This document shows, one piece after another, positions 12,785 through 19,124 of a stretch of DNA of 19,124 bases (positions are counted from its first letter, which is position 1; the number at the start of each line of letters is the position of its first letter). This DNA comes from Candidatus Buchananbacteria bacterium (GTDB taxonomy: Bacteria; Patescibacteriota; Patescibacteriia; 2-01-FULL-39-33). A program made the translations under genes and the position numbers. The notes beneath the pieces were generated by a model that was given only the letters and a program-made list of their open reading frames with translations, did not search any database and was not told where the DNA came from. The stretch is taken from contig CAIOLF010000047.1 of assembly GCA_903859075.1 (NCBI GenBank), positions 1-19,124 of the forward strand, read 5' to 3'.

Positions 12785-12813
12785 AATATAGCAGATTTGA
12801 TAGGCTTTGTCCA
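12785..12813 (-). promoter_or_regulatory. promoter of the 95-aa gene
   Basis: On the minus strand TGGACA (12808-12813), 17-nt spacer ending in TGC, TATATT (12785-12790), so an extended -10. The rest of 12707-12941 is AT-rich. No convincing promoter for the plus-strand operon could be fixed there. Confidence 0.65.
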
Positions 12814-12941
12814 ACCGTGCAGTTTATGGCCCTTATTTACATTTTTCAATACTTGGCGTAAAATATTTAATGCCCAAAATAAATACAAAATAATGTCCTA
12901 ATTCCAAAAATTGGCAAGCAATTTTTAGGACCATCACATGT

Positions 12942-14072
12942 ATGAAGATATTAAACATCAGTTTGTGGCCGATTGATAGAAAATCCATCGGTGGCACGGA
13001 AAGATACGTGATTTGTCTTTCTTCCGCTCTGAAAAAAATTTCGATTGACAGTGAAGTACTCATGCTTTCGGGCAAAAAAATAAGCATAGATGATGTTTTT
13101 TATCTGCCTTTAAATCTATCCTCAATAAAAAAACTTGACGAGTATTCAATCAAGAGAACATTCTTTAAAAAATTTAATAAGCAGTCGTTACAAGCGTTTG
13201 CCAGAAAAATAGAGAGTAAATTCGATTTTTCCAAATATGATGTCGTACATTTTAACTCTTTGCTCTTTTATTTCTGCGCTTTTGATAAGAGAAGGGTTTT
13301 TACCATCCACGTCAATCAAGGTGGATTTGATCAGAACTGGGGAAAAAATAGCTTCAATATCATGACCAGGATAATCAACGATGACAAGATATCAAAGACT
13401 AAGTTCATCATGCCCTCGAAATATTACGCCAGCCAGTATCGGAAAAAATTCAATAAAGAAATCGTCGATATCCCGCATTCCTTGCCTCAGCCATTCTTCG
13501 GAAAAAAGAGCCGTGGCAGAAAGCAAAGTGACGGCTGCCTGGATATTTTTGTTCCATCCCGGCTGGAGTTGAAGCAAAAAGGGCAGGATCTGCTATTGGA
13601 TAGTTTAATCGCCATAAGGACTAAGCTCCCAAAATTCCGAGTGATTTTCGCCGGGGTTGACGACCAATACAAACCAACTATAAAAATCCTGGAAAATAAA
13701 GTCAGGCCCTTGGGAATAAAGTTGATATTTAAAAAAATAAGAATGGATCAAATGAAAGCCGCTTACGATAAAGCCGATTTGGTCGTCTTACCGAGCCGCT
13801 ATGAAAGTTTTGGCTATTCCGCCGTGGAATCACTGGCGCTTGGCAAAAAAACAGTTCTGTCGGATATACCGACCCACCGGGAAATCGCCCAGGGGAATGG
13901 CTGTGCGTTCCTCGCTAAAGGAATGAGCCCGGCGGCTTTGGGAAAAGCGATTTTAAAAGCAGTCAATTCGGATTGCTGTAAAAAAGTAAACAAAAAATGG
14001 CTTGATAGATATTCGGAAGACACTTGGGCCAAAAAAAATATTAGCTTATATAAGTCATGCTTCAGCCAGTAA
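12942..14072 (+). CDS. GT4-family glycosyltransferase (GT-B fold)
   Basis: A 376-aa retaining-type glycosyltransferase. The N-terminal Rossmann half begins MKILNISLWP and has the acceptor-side GGTE motif (17-20). The C-terminal half holds the nucleotide-sugar site with the GT4 signature E-x7-E in ESFGYSAVE (E288, E296), preceded by ADLVVLPSRY. Transfers a sugar from an NDP-sugar; donor and acceptor unknown. No signal peptide. First gene of a four-gene plus-strand operon; it overlaps the PIG-L gene by 16 nt. An AGGA lies 11 nt before the ATG at 12942. Codons are A-rich, as in the next three genes, so the cluster looks like one unit of common origin. Confidence 0.93.
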   Translation: MKILNISLWPIDRKSIGGTERYVICLSSALKKISIDSEVLMLSGKKISIDDVFYLPLNLSSIKKLDEYSIKRTFFKKFNKQSLQAFARKIESKFDFSKYDVVHFNSLLFYFCAFDKRRVFTIHVNQGGFDQNWGKNSFNIMTRIINDDKISKTKFIMPSKYYASQYRKKFNKEIVDIPHSLPQPFFGKKSRGRKQSDGCLDIFVPSRLELKQKGQDLLLDSLIAIRTKLPKFRVIFAGVDDQYKPTIKILENKVRPLGIKLIFKKIRMDQMKAAYDKADLVVLPSRYESFGYSAVESLALGKKTVLSDIPTHREIAQGNGCAFLAKGMSPAALGKAILKAVNSDCCKKVNKKWLDRYSEDTWAKKNISLYKSCFSQ

Positions 14073-15004
14073 TCAAACTCCCTTTTTTCAAAATAAAAAA
14101 TAATTCCGTCTTTTATCTTGGAAATTATAGGTACTTATCTTTAAAAGGTACGCGACCAGGCAGCCAGCCGCGGAATAAGGTTTTATTTGATGAAGGAATC
14201 TTAATCCTCAAAAAGCCAATTGAAAAAGGCAAAAAGATAAGGGAAAGGATACTGGCTATCGAGCCCCATTTGGACGATTTCGCCTTATCGGCATCCGGCT
14301 ATGCCCTTAATGCCTTAGCTAAGGGAGCCAGCATCAGCGTTCTCAATATTTTTTCAAAAACCTCGATTAAAAAATTCCCTTGGCGCCGGCAAGTCGATAT
14401 TTCGGAGGACCGCTACGAAAAATTAAGGATTGAAGAATCTCTGATAGCTATTGAAAGGTATCTTGGTGAAAAATTCCAATCCTGGGGACTCTCTTCGTTA
14501 ATCCTTGGGGAAAATAGCGAGACTTTTCCCAAAAGTTACCGCCAGGATAAGCTGATAAACGATCTGGCAAAACGGCTGGCCCAAGAGATAAGCATGGAGA
14601 AAATCGATACGGTTCTATGCCCGATGGCAGTCCAGGGGCACATTGATCATTCAGTTGCCTTTGATGCAACAATCAAATCATTAAGATTTTCAAAACACGG
14701 ATTCAAGCTTGTCCTCTATGAAGACATGCCGTATGCCAGGAATAAAATAGCTTTTTTCGACAGGTTAAAACAAATAAAAAAACAAATGGCAATTGAGGAT
14801 TTCTATATTCCCACCGATGAATACCTCGAGGTAATGGCCGACTTGATTATTATTTACCGATCTCAATTTGATGATGTCAACAGGCAGCAGATGTTAGCTA
14901 TAATAAAAGAAGATTTTAGGGCGGCGGCATCAGGCCAAAGATACGACAACATTAAGGCAACGGAATTTTCACAACATTATTTTATAATTAAATCAAAAAA
15001 ATGA
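14057..15004 (+). CDS. PIG-L family N-deacetylase
   Basis: A 315-aa member of the LmbE/PIG-L zinc-dependent deacetylases, which remove acetyl groups from N-acetylglucosamine-type sugars in glycolipids, mycothiol, bacillithiol and related compounds. The metal motif is PHLDDFAL (70-77; family PHxDD, H71, D73, D74) and the second motif GHIDH (194-198) supplies the third ligand region, so the active site looks intact. About 60 residues precede the PHxDD motif; normally it lies close to the N-terminus, so an extra N-terminal segment is present. The start overlaps the previous gene by 16 nt, and the stop overlaps the next gene as ATGA, implying translational coupling. Substrate inferred to be a sugar placed by one of the flanking transferases. 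Confidence 0.9.
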   Translation: MLQPVIKLPFFKIKNNSVFYLGNYRYLSLKGTRPGSQPRNKVLFDEGILILKKPIEKGKKIRERILAIEPHLDDFALSASGYALNALAKGASISVLNIFSKTSIKKFPWRRQVDISEDRYEKLRIEESLIAIERYLGEKFQSWGLSSLILGENSETFPKSYRQDKLINDLAKRLAQEISMEKIDTVLCPMAVQGHIDHSVAFDATIKSLRFSKHGFKLVLYEDMPYARNKIAFFDRLKQIKKQMAIEDFYIPTDEYLEVMADLIIIYRSQFDDVNRQQMLAIIKEDFRAAASGQRYDNIKATEFSQHYFIIKSKK

Positions 15005-16368
15005 AAATTAGCTTTTTAGACGACGAGCCGGAAATATTTCCCATGCAATATGGCGGCAAAGCCAGGACGATTATCGCCTTAGCCAAGTACTTCGCCAAAC
15101 TTAAGAATGTAGAAAGGGTGAATATTTTAAGCCGGACAATAAAAGACAAGCGCGATAAATTCAAATGGCAGGGAATAAATTTTATCAGGCTTAACGGCTA
15201 CGGCATTATTAGAAAAATAGTGACTGAAGCCAACGATGCGGATATCCTCAATGTCCATACTTCGTCATTCACGTTCCCTTATCTGGAGGGCAATAAGGCG
15301 GTCGTGATAAATCATCTACATGACGTGATTTTCGCCACCGCCGATATCGGAAGCCATTTGGATAAGGCTATCGGAGGCAAATGGGATGCGATAATCGCCC
15401 CCTCTGCTTTTGCAGCGACCGTGCTGAAAAACGCGACTTCTTGGAGCAACCTCAACGAAAGGATTATTACCATACCGAGGGCCATCGATAGCGACATGTT
15501 TCGCAGGGTTTCCCCAAAAATCGCCTATGCGAAAATAAAAGAATTCAATAATGCCTTGGAAATAAAACCCGGCAGTTATCCCATCATTTTTTTCCCCCAC
15601 CGGGTAAATGCGGACAAGGGCGAAGTATTCCTGCCCAAGCTTTGCAGCCTGCTTTCAAAAAAGTATCCGGAGCTGTTGGTCCTGGCGACTTTTGACGGAG
15701 TCGATAATCTCAAAATACCGAATCTGATCAACCTCCAGTGGGTGCCGACCGAATACATGAAATATTTTTACGCGATTTCCGATTTGACAATCTCCCTGTC
15801 ATTGCTGCCGGAATCGTTTTCCCAGGTATGTCTGGAATCGCTAGCCTGTGGTACGCCGGTCTCGTGTTTCAAGTTCGGGAACTTGGCCGATTTATCAAAA
15901 AAATTCCCGGCCATCAGAAGCTGCGAGCCGGATGCCGATGATATCTTCTCTAACGTGGTCAAGATCCTGAAAAATAAAAAAGAAATACAAAAAGATCTGC
16001 TCATATCCCGGAACATCATAAAAAAAGAGAACAATCTGAAGAGGATAGCGCAAATTTATCTTTCCTATTATGGCAATCTTTTACAGAAAAAAGGGAAGCA
16101 AAAATACGAGTTTGCCTGGGAGGCAAAAAAACGAGGCGTGAGATATTTCATCACTCCGCTAATCGCCGATTATGGCGCCGTCGTTTATTTATACGAAAAT
16201 AAAAAGCTGCAAAAGTTCAGACTGAACCGATCGGAACAAAAGATATTGAAGTCCTGCCGGGAAGCCAAGACATTGCCAGAAATAAAATCCAAGGCCGGAA
16301 TACGGCTCTCCAGCCTTAAGAAGATGCTGGATAAATTGGTTGATCTGAAAATAATAATCCAAGGATAA
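15001..16368 (+). CDS. glycosyltransferase fused to a C-terminal PqqD/RRE-like domain
   Basis: A 455-aa protein. Residues 1-360 form a GT-B glycosyltransferase of GT4 type: GGKARTI near the N-terminus (18-24), IFFPHR (196-201) at the second domain, and E-x7-E in ESFSQVCLE (E271, E279). Residues about 378-453 form an extra domain with several strands followed by RLNRSEQKILKSCREAKTLP and a helical end (LKKMLDKLVDLKIII). This pattern, an LN-x-x-E-x-x-IL helix, a short turn, an EI helix and a final L-x-x-L helix, matches PqqD-like RiPP recognition elements or winged helices. Such domains bind a leader peptide or partner of a radical SAM enzyme, and a radical SAM gene follows 2 nt downstream. GT call firm; PqqD-like call inferred. 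Confidence 0.9.
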   Translation: MKISFLDDEPEIFPMQYGGKARTIIALAKYFAKLKNVERVNILSRTIKDKRDKFKWQGINFIRLNGYGIIRKIVTEANDADILNVHTSSFTFPYLEGNKAVVINHLHDVIFATADIGSHLDKAIGGKWDAIIAPSAFAATVLKNATSWSNLNERIITIPRAIDSDMFRRVSPKIAYAKIKEFNNALEIKPGSYPIIFFPHRVNADKGEVFLPKLCSLLSKKYPELLVLATFDGVDNLKIPNLINLQWVPTEYMKYFYAISDLTISLSLLPESFSQVCLESLACGTPVSCFKFGNLADLSKKFPAIRSCEPDADDIFSNVVKILKNKKEIQKDLLISRNIIKKENNLKRIAQIYLSYYGNLLQKKGKQKYEFAWEAKKRGVRYFITPLIADYGAVVYLYENKKLQKFRLNRSEQKILKSCREAKTLPEIKSKAGIRLSSLKKMLDKLVDLKIIIQG

Positions 16369-16370
16369 AA

Positions 16371-17511
16371 ATGAAAGCCGAATTTGTATTCAATGATCAG
16401 CGGATATTCGATGAATTCTGCAATTCACGCTGCAAATACTGCGGAGGTTTTTATCCTTCCGAATTCCGTCTCAATTTTAACGACGATAAGACCCTCAAGA
16501 TGCCGGTTTGCTGGCAAAAGCGCATCAGGGATAATCAAAATCTTTCTAAGAGGATTCCGTGGAGGCCGAAAATAAGTGACTTTTTTAATCTGGGTAAAGA
16601 GGTGCTGGCGGCAGTGGGGGAAAATAGCTGATTACAAGATACTGAAGCTTTCCGGCGGAGAAATATTCCTTTACGATGACATCGTCGGTTTTATAGAAAG
16701 CATCAATAAAAATTATGCCGCCATCCAGCTGCTCACCAATGGCGTGGCTCTGACTCCGAAAAAAATAGACCGGCTGGCGGCGCTTGGCAACGTATATTTC
16801 CAAATATCTTTGGATGGCGTATCCGGAAAAACAAATTTTGCCAGAAATGGCAATGACACCGCCGTCGAGAAAATCCTGGGCAATATCAAACAGATCCTAA
16901 AAAATAATATCGGCCTGGAAATCAATTGCGTCTTGACCAAATATAATACGAATTCCTTTGAAATAATGCTCAGATATTTCAAGGGAGCAAAAAATTTCGT
17001 GCTAGTGCCTCGGCCGGTCCGGGGCGGACCCAGGACGATTTTGGATTTCAGCGATGATCAGCTGCAGGATTTCAAAAAATTAGTCATTGGTAAATACGAC
17101 CTCTATAGCGACATCCTGCCGCCGAAAGAATATTTGGAGAGATTGATAGATGTGATGGAAAACGGGCGCAGAAACTGGAATTGCTACGTGCCGTTTTACG
17201 TCATGGGAGTGGATAATTACGGAGATATTGGCGCCTGCACGCGCACTGATGACTTACCGATGATCGGCAATATTTTTGATAATTCCCGAAAGATAGATAA
17301 AATTTTTAAAAGCAACAAAAATTATGCTCCGGCAAGCAAGCCGGAGCCGTGTTCTTATTGCATTATCCAGTATGAAATGATGAATCTTTATACCGAAGGA
17401 ATAATCGGCCAAAAGGAAATGGAAAAAATTCCTTCTTTCAAAATACCCGGGGTTATGGCAAGAGTCGATGAAATAAGGAAAAGACTGATTGCCTTGGGAA
17501 TGGTAAAATAA
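16371..17511 (+). pseudogene. radical SAM protein with SPASM/twitch-like C-terminus, broken by one frameshift
   Basis: The first frame (16371-16631) carries the 4Fe-4S motif C-x3-C-x2-C as CNSRCKYC (C17, C21, C24). The second frame, one base on, carries LSGGE and the rest to 17511. They join at a GGGGGAAAA run (16616-16624): dropping one G gives a continuous protein of 379 aa with AAVG leading straight into KIADYKILKLSGGE. After joining, four further cysteines (C271, C289, C327, C330; with NYGDIGAC and EPCSYC) fit a twitch/SPASM auxiliary cluster. Such enzymes modify peptides or sugars. The break may be a sequencing error in a homopolymer, a real pseudogene, or recoding. Starts 2 nt after the glycosyltransferase-PqqD-like gene, so it is co-transcribed. 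Confidence 0.88.
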
Positions 17512-17526
17512 CGAATTTTAATCGGG

Positions 17527-18456
17527 CTAATTCTTTAATGATTCCAGCAAATGTTTCTGATTGCTTTTAATGATATCCAGTTTTTCCATAACTGAATTTT
17601 CTATAGAAATAAGCTCCTTAGTATTTTTATTATTATCCGACGCCAAACGATTCACCTCAATTGCCAAATTGAGGTTTCTTATTTTCATAAACGGTATAAT
17701 GGCATCAATTTCTTGTTTAGATAGCGGAAATAATGAATAATATTTCTTAATGAAGGCAGAAAGCGCTTTCCAATCGATTCCATATGTATTGGTTATGAAT
17801 ATGTGAGTGATTAAAACAGACAGATCCCAGGCAAGATAATCATAATGGGCATCGCCAAAATCAATGATGGCCTTGACCTTGTTCCTGTCTTTGGCCGCCA
17901 AGATATTCTGCCGGGTAAGGTCGCCGTGGACCAATCCCCGCCGGAGATCGGAAAAAACAAGATTTTTGACCGCGTCGCTTATCTCTTCGCTCTTTTGGAT
18001 GATTTTTATGCTTGATAAGCCGGCCGCTGGGCTGATTTCGCAGCCATGATAATCTTTTCCCGGTATCCGAGCATTATCCAGCATCAAAAGATGCATCTTT
18101 GCCGCAATTTCAGCCAGGTTTTCAGAAAAAGCGGAACTGATGTCGCCCCATTTTATTTGTTCCCCATCGCAAAATTCAAATAAAGCTCCGCTTAAGCCGT
18201 CAATTATGGATACCAGCCGGCCCTTTGAATTTTTGATTATCTTTGCCGCCGGCACGCCCCTGCCACGGAGATAATCGCCAAACTGCACTTCAGTTTCAAT
18301 ATTGGAGTCCTCATTGTAAATCTTTAATATATATTTTTTACTTTTATGGGCAATCATAAAAGCAAAACTGCTTAAGCCGTTATTGATCGGTTTCGATTTG
18401 GCATCAGCCAATTGATAGTAATCCAAAAAGGAAAGAATGGCGCTTTCGTCAGTCAT
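17527..18456 (-). CDS. phosphotransferase of the aminoglycoside/choline/homoserine kinase (APH) fold
   Basis: A 309-aa small-molecule kinase. The N-lobe lysine lies in YILKIYN (K45). The catalytic loop is LVHGDLTRQNIL (HGD at 177-179, N184) and the metal site IIDFGDAHYDYLAWDL (DFGD at 199-202), as in APH, choline kinase and homoserine kinase II. All essential residues are present. The substrate could be homoserine, a sugar, choline or an aminoglycoside; sequence alone does not decide. It is convergent with the radical SAM gene, 15 bp apart, with no terminator in the gap, so it is a separate unit that may nevertheless serve the same sugar pathway. No clear promoter or Shine-Dalgarno sequence precedes the ATG at 18454-18456. 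Confidence 0.9.
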   Translation of the reverse strand: MTDESAILSFLDYYQLADAKSKPINNGLSSFAFMIAHKSKKYILKIYNEDSNIETEVQFGDYLRGRGVPAAKIIKNSKGRLVSIIDGLSGALFEFCDGEQIKWGDISSAFSENLAEIAAKMHLLMLDNARIPGKDYHGCEISPAAGLSSIKIIQKSEEISDAVKNLVFSDLRRGLVHGDLTRQNILAAKDRNKVKAIIDFGDAHYDYLAWDLSVLITHIFITNTYGIDWKALSAFIKKYYSLFPLSKQEIDAIIPFMKIRNLNLAIEVNRLASDNNKNTKELISIENSVMEKLDIIKSNQKHLLESLKN

Positions 18457-18552
18457 GTTTTTGTCTTTAAATTAATACAAACAATCTATTATTAACACTG
18501 ATTGAGAGGATTTTATGAGATTGTAGAGATTTTTATCCATAATTAAATTGTA

Positions 18553-18578
18553 TCAAAAAATCGCCATTTAGGCGATTT
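18553..18578 (-). terminator. intrinsic terminator of the last gene
   Basis: AAATCGCC (18558-18565) / GGCGATTT (18571-18578) with a 5-nt loop; on the minus strand it ends in six T. Repeat copy 3 lies between it and the stop codon of the gene at 18705. The rest of 18457-18587 shows nothing else. Confidence 0.82.
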
Positions 18579-18587
18579 CGGGAAAAA

Positions 18588-18670
18588 GCGGGAGAAAGTG
18601 GACCTGCCTACCGGCAGGCAGGCGAGATTATAACTTTTTTTAAAGAGAATAGAGGGAGTTATCGGATGCC
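18588..18670 (+). repeat. interspersed hairpin repeat, copy 3 (long form)
   Basis: Same core and tail as copy 1. The hairpin is CCTGCC-TACC-GGCAGG, so the third base pair has changed on both sides relative to copy 1 (C-G to T-A) and the loop differs, preserving the stem. Confidence 0.87.
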
Positions 18671-18704
18671 AGGATTATGTGGTAGCATTGCTAAATGATC
18701 TCTT

Positions 18705-19124
18705 CTATAACAAGTTAAGCATCTGTTTATTTTCAATTAACTTTTCTCTGATAAGTTTTCTTTTTTGCTCATTACTCTCCAGGCCAGAGACCATTGAACA
18801 TAATTTGAATATTTCTAAAAAGGTATACAGTTCTAATTTGGATTCTTTCATAGCTTTTTCATGTTCTTCCGGACCGCCCTTGTCTTTATACCTTCCGAGT
18901 AAATGAGTAAAAAAGATATCTACAAGAGGGTATTCACTTAGCTTTTTTGCAATTTCAGGATCAAACTTAGTTATTGTTTCTGTAAATAAGCTAATAAGCT
19001 CTTCCTCCCTCTTTTCTAGACTAGAACCATTACGCTCGGTGATATTTTTATATTTAATTTTAAATTCATCGATTAAGGTTGCCATTCGGCCAAAAAGCTC
19101 CTTTTGCTCCGGACTTAACTCTAC
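18705..19124 (-). CDS. unrecognised helical protein, 5' end outside window
   Basis: Although an ATG lies at 19083-19085, the frame stays open through the remaining 13 codons to the window edge, reading VELSPEQKELFGR before that ATG. This looks like ordinary helical coding sequence, so the gene probably starts beyond the window; alternatively AAGGAGC 12 nt before the ATG could be a true but distant ribosome-binding site. 139 residues are visible, mostly charged helix (K, E and L rich), with PLVDIFFTHLLGRYKDKGG (53-71 from the ATG) as a central amphipathic segment. No catalytic motif and no family recognised. Confidence 0.75.
   Translation of the reverse strand, partial: VELSPEQKELFGRMATLIDEFKIKYKNITERNGSSLEKREEELISLFTETITKFDPEIAKKLSEYPLVDIFFTHLLGRYKDKGGPEEHEKAMKESKLELYTFLEIFKLCSMVSGLESNEQKRKLIREKLIENKQMLNLL

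Noticed and set aside
16576..16620. Separate gene starting at ATG 16576
   Set aside because: The first 15 residues do not resemble the family and overlap the upstream frame that carries the Fe-S motif; a frameshift explains both.
17512..17526. Terminator between the convergent radical SAM and kinase genes
   Set aside because: Only 15 bp and no inverted repeat.
10465..18670. CRISPR array
   Set aside because: The three repeats are kilobases apart, vary in length and have no regular spacers or cas genes.

Overview
The window looks like a stretch of a small-genome bacterial chromosome, most likely a candidate-phyla-radiation (Patescibacteria/Parcubacteria-like) lineage. This is an inference from compact gene spacing, mostly weak or absent Shine-Dalgarno sequences on core genes, a mixture of universal housekeeping genes with unrecognised short genes, and a lone cell-surface glycosylation-type cluster. 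No rRNA or tRNA gene is visible. TGA serves as an ordinary stop in at least one gene, so nothing points to UGA recoding. No gene order is distinctive enough to name a genus.

Layout. (1) Positions 1-3876: the 3' part of a LysM/M23 cell-wall peptidase runs convergently into a YifB/ComM-type AAA ATPase, with one bidirectional terminator between them. Next on the minus strand come a tiny membrane-peptide ORF ahead of comM, lspA, and a DksA/TraR-type zinc-finger gene. (2) Positions 3877-4520: 644 bp without a normal gene. It holds a DnaA-box cluster flanked by an 18-bp direct repeat (oriC-like) and an independent minus-strand transcription unit of about 350 nt, with a near-consensus promoter, several helices, a terminator and no convincing ORF. 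It is a candidate structured non-coding RNA. (3) Positions 4521-8791: a membrane-anchored protein of unknown function, then the classical rpsO-pnp pair with structured leaders. (4) Positions 8792-12813: single-gene units, each with its own promoter and terminator: a zinc-binding hypothetical, a nitroreductase, a cold-shock protein with a roughly 145-nt structured leader, a large membrane protein with a lysine/alanine-rich tail, and a 95-aa hypothetical. (5) Positions 12942-17511: a tight plus-strand operon of a GT4 glycosyltransferase, a PIG-L-type deacetylase, a second glycosyltransferase carrying a PqqD/RRE-like C-terminal domain, and a radical SAM gene broken by one frameshift. A phosphotransferase/kinase gene faces it. 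(6) Positions 18457-19124: a third copy of an interspersed hairpin repeat and the C-terminal part of an unrecognised helical protein that runs off the window edge.

How the genes work together. The rpsO-pnp, lspA, comM and DksA-like genes are housekeeping. The glycosyltransferase/PIG-L/PqqD-like/radical-SAM operon is the most unusual block: overlapping or near-abutting genes suggest a single pathway combining sugar transfer, N-deacetylation and a radical step guided by a peptide- or partner-binding domain. The product is unknown. Three same-strand copies of a 50-85-bp hairpin repeat punctuate the accessory half of the window.
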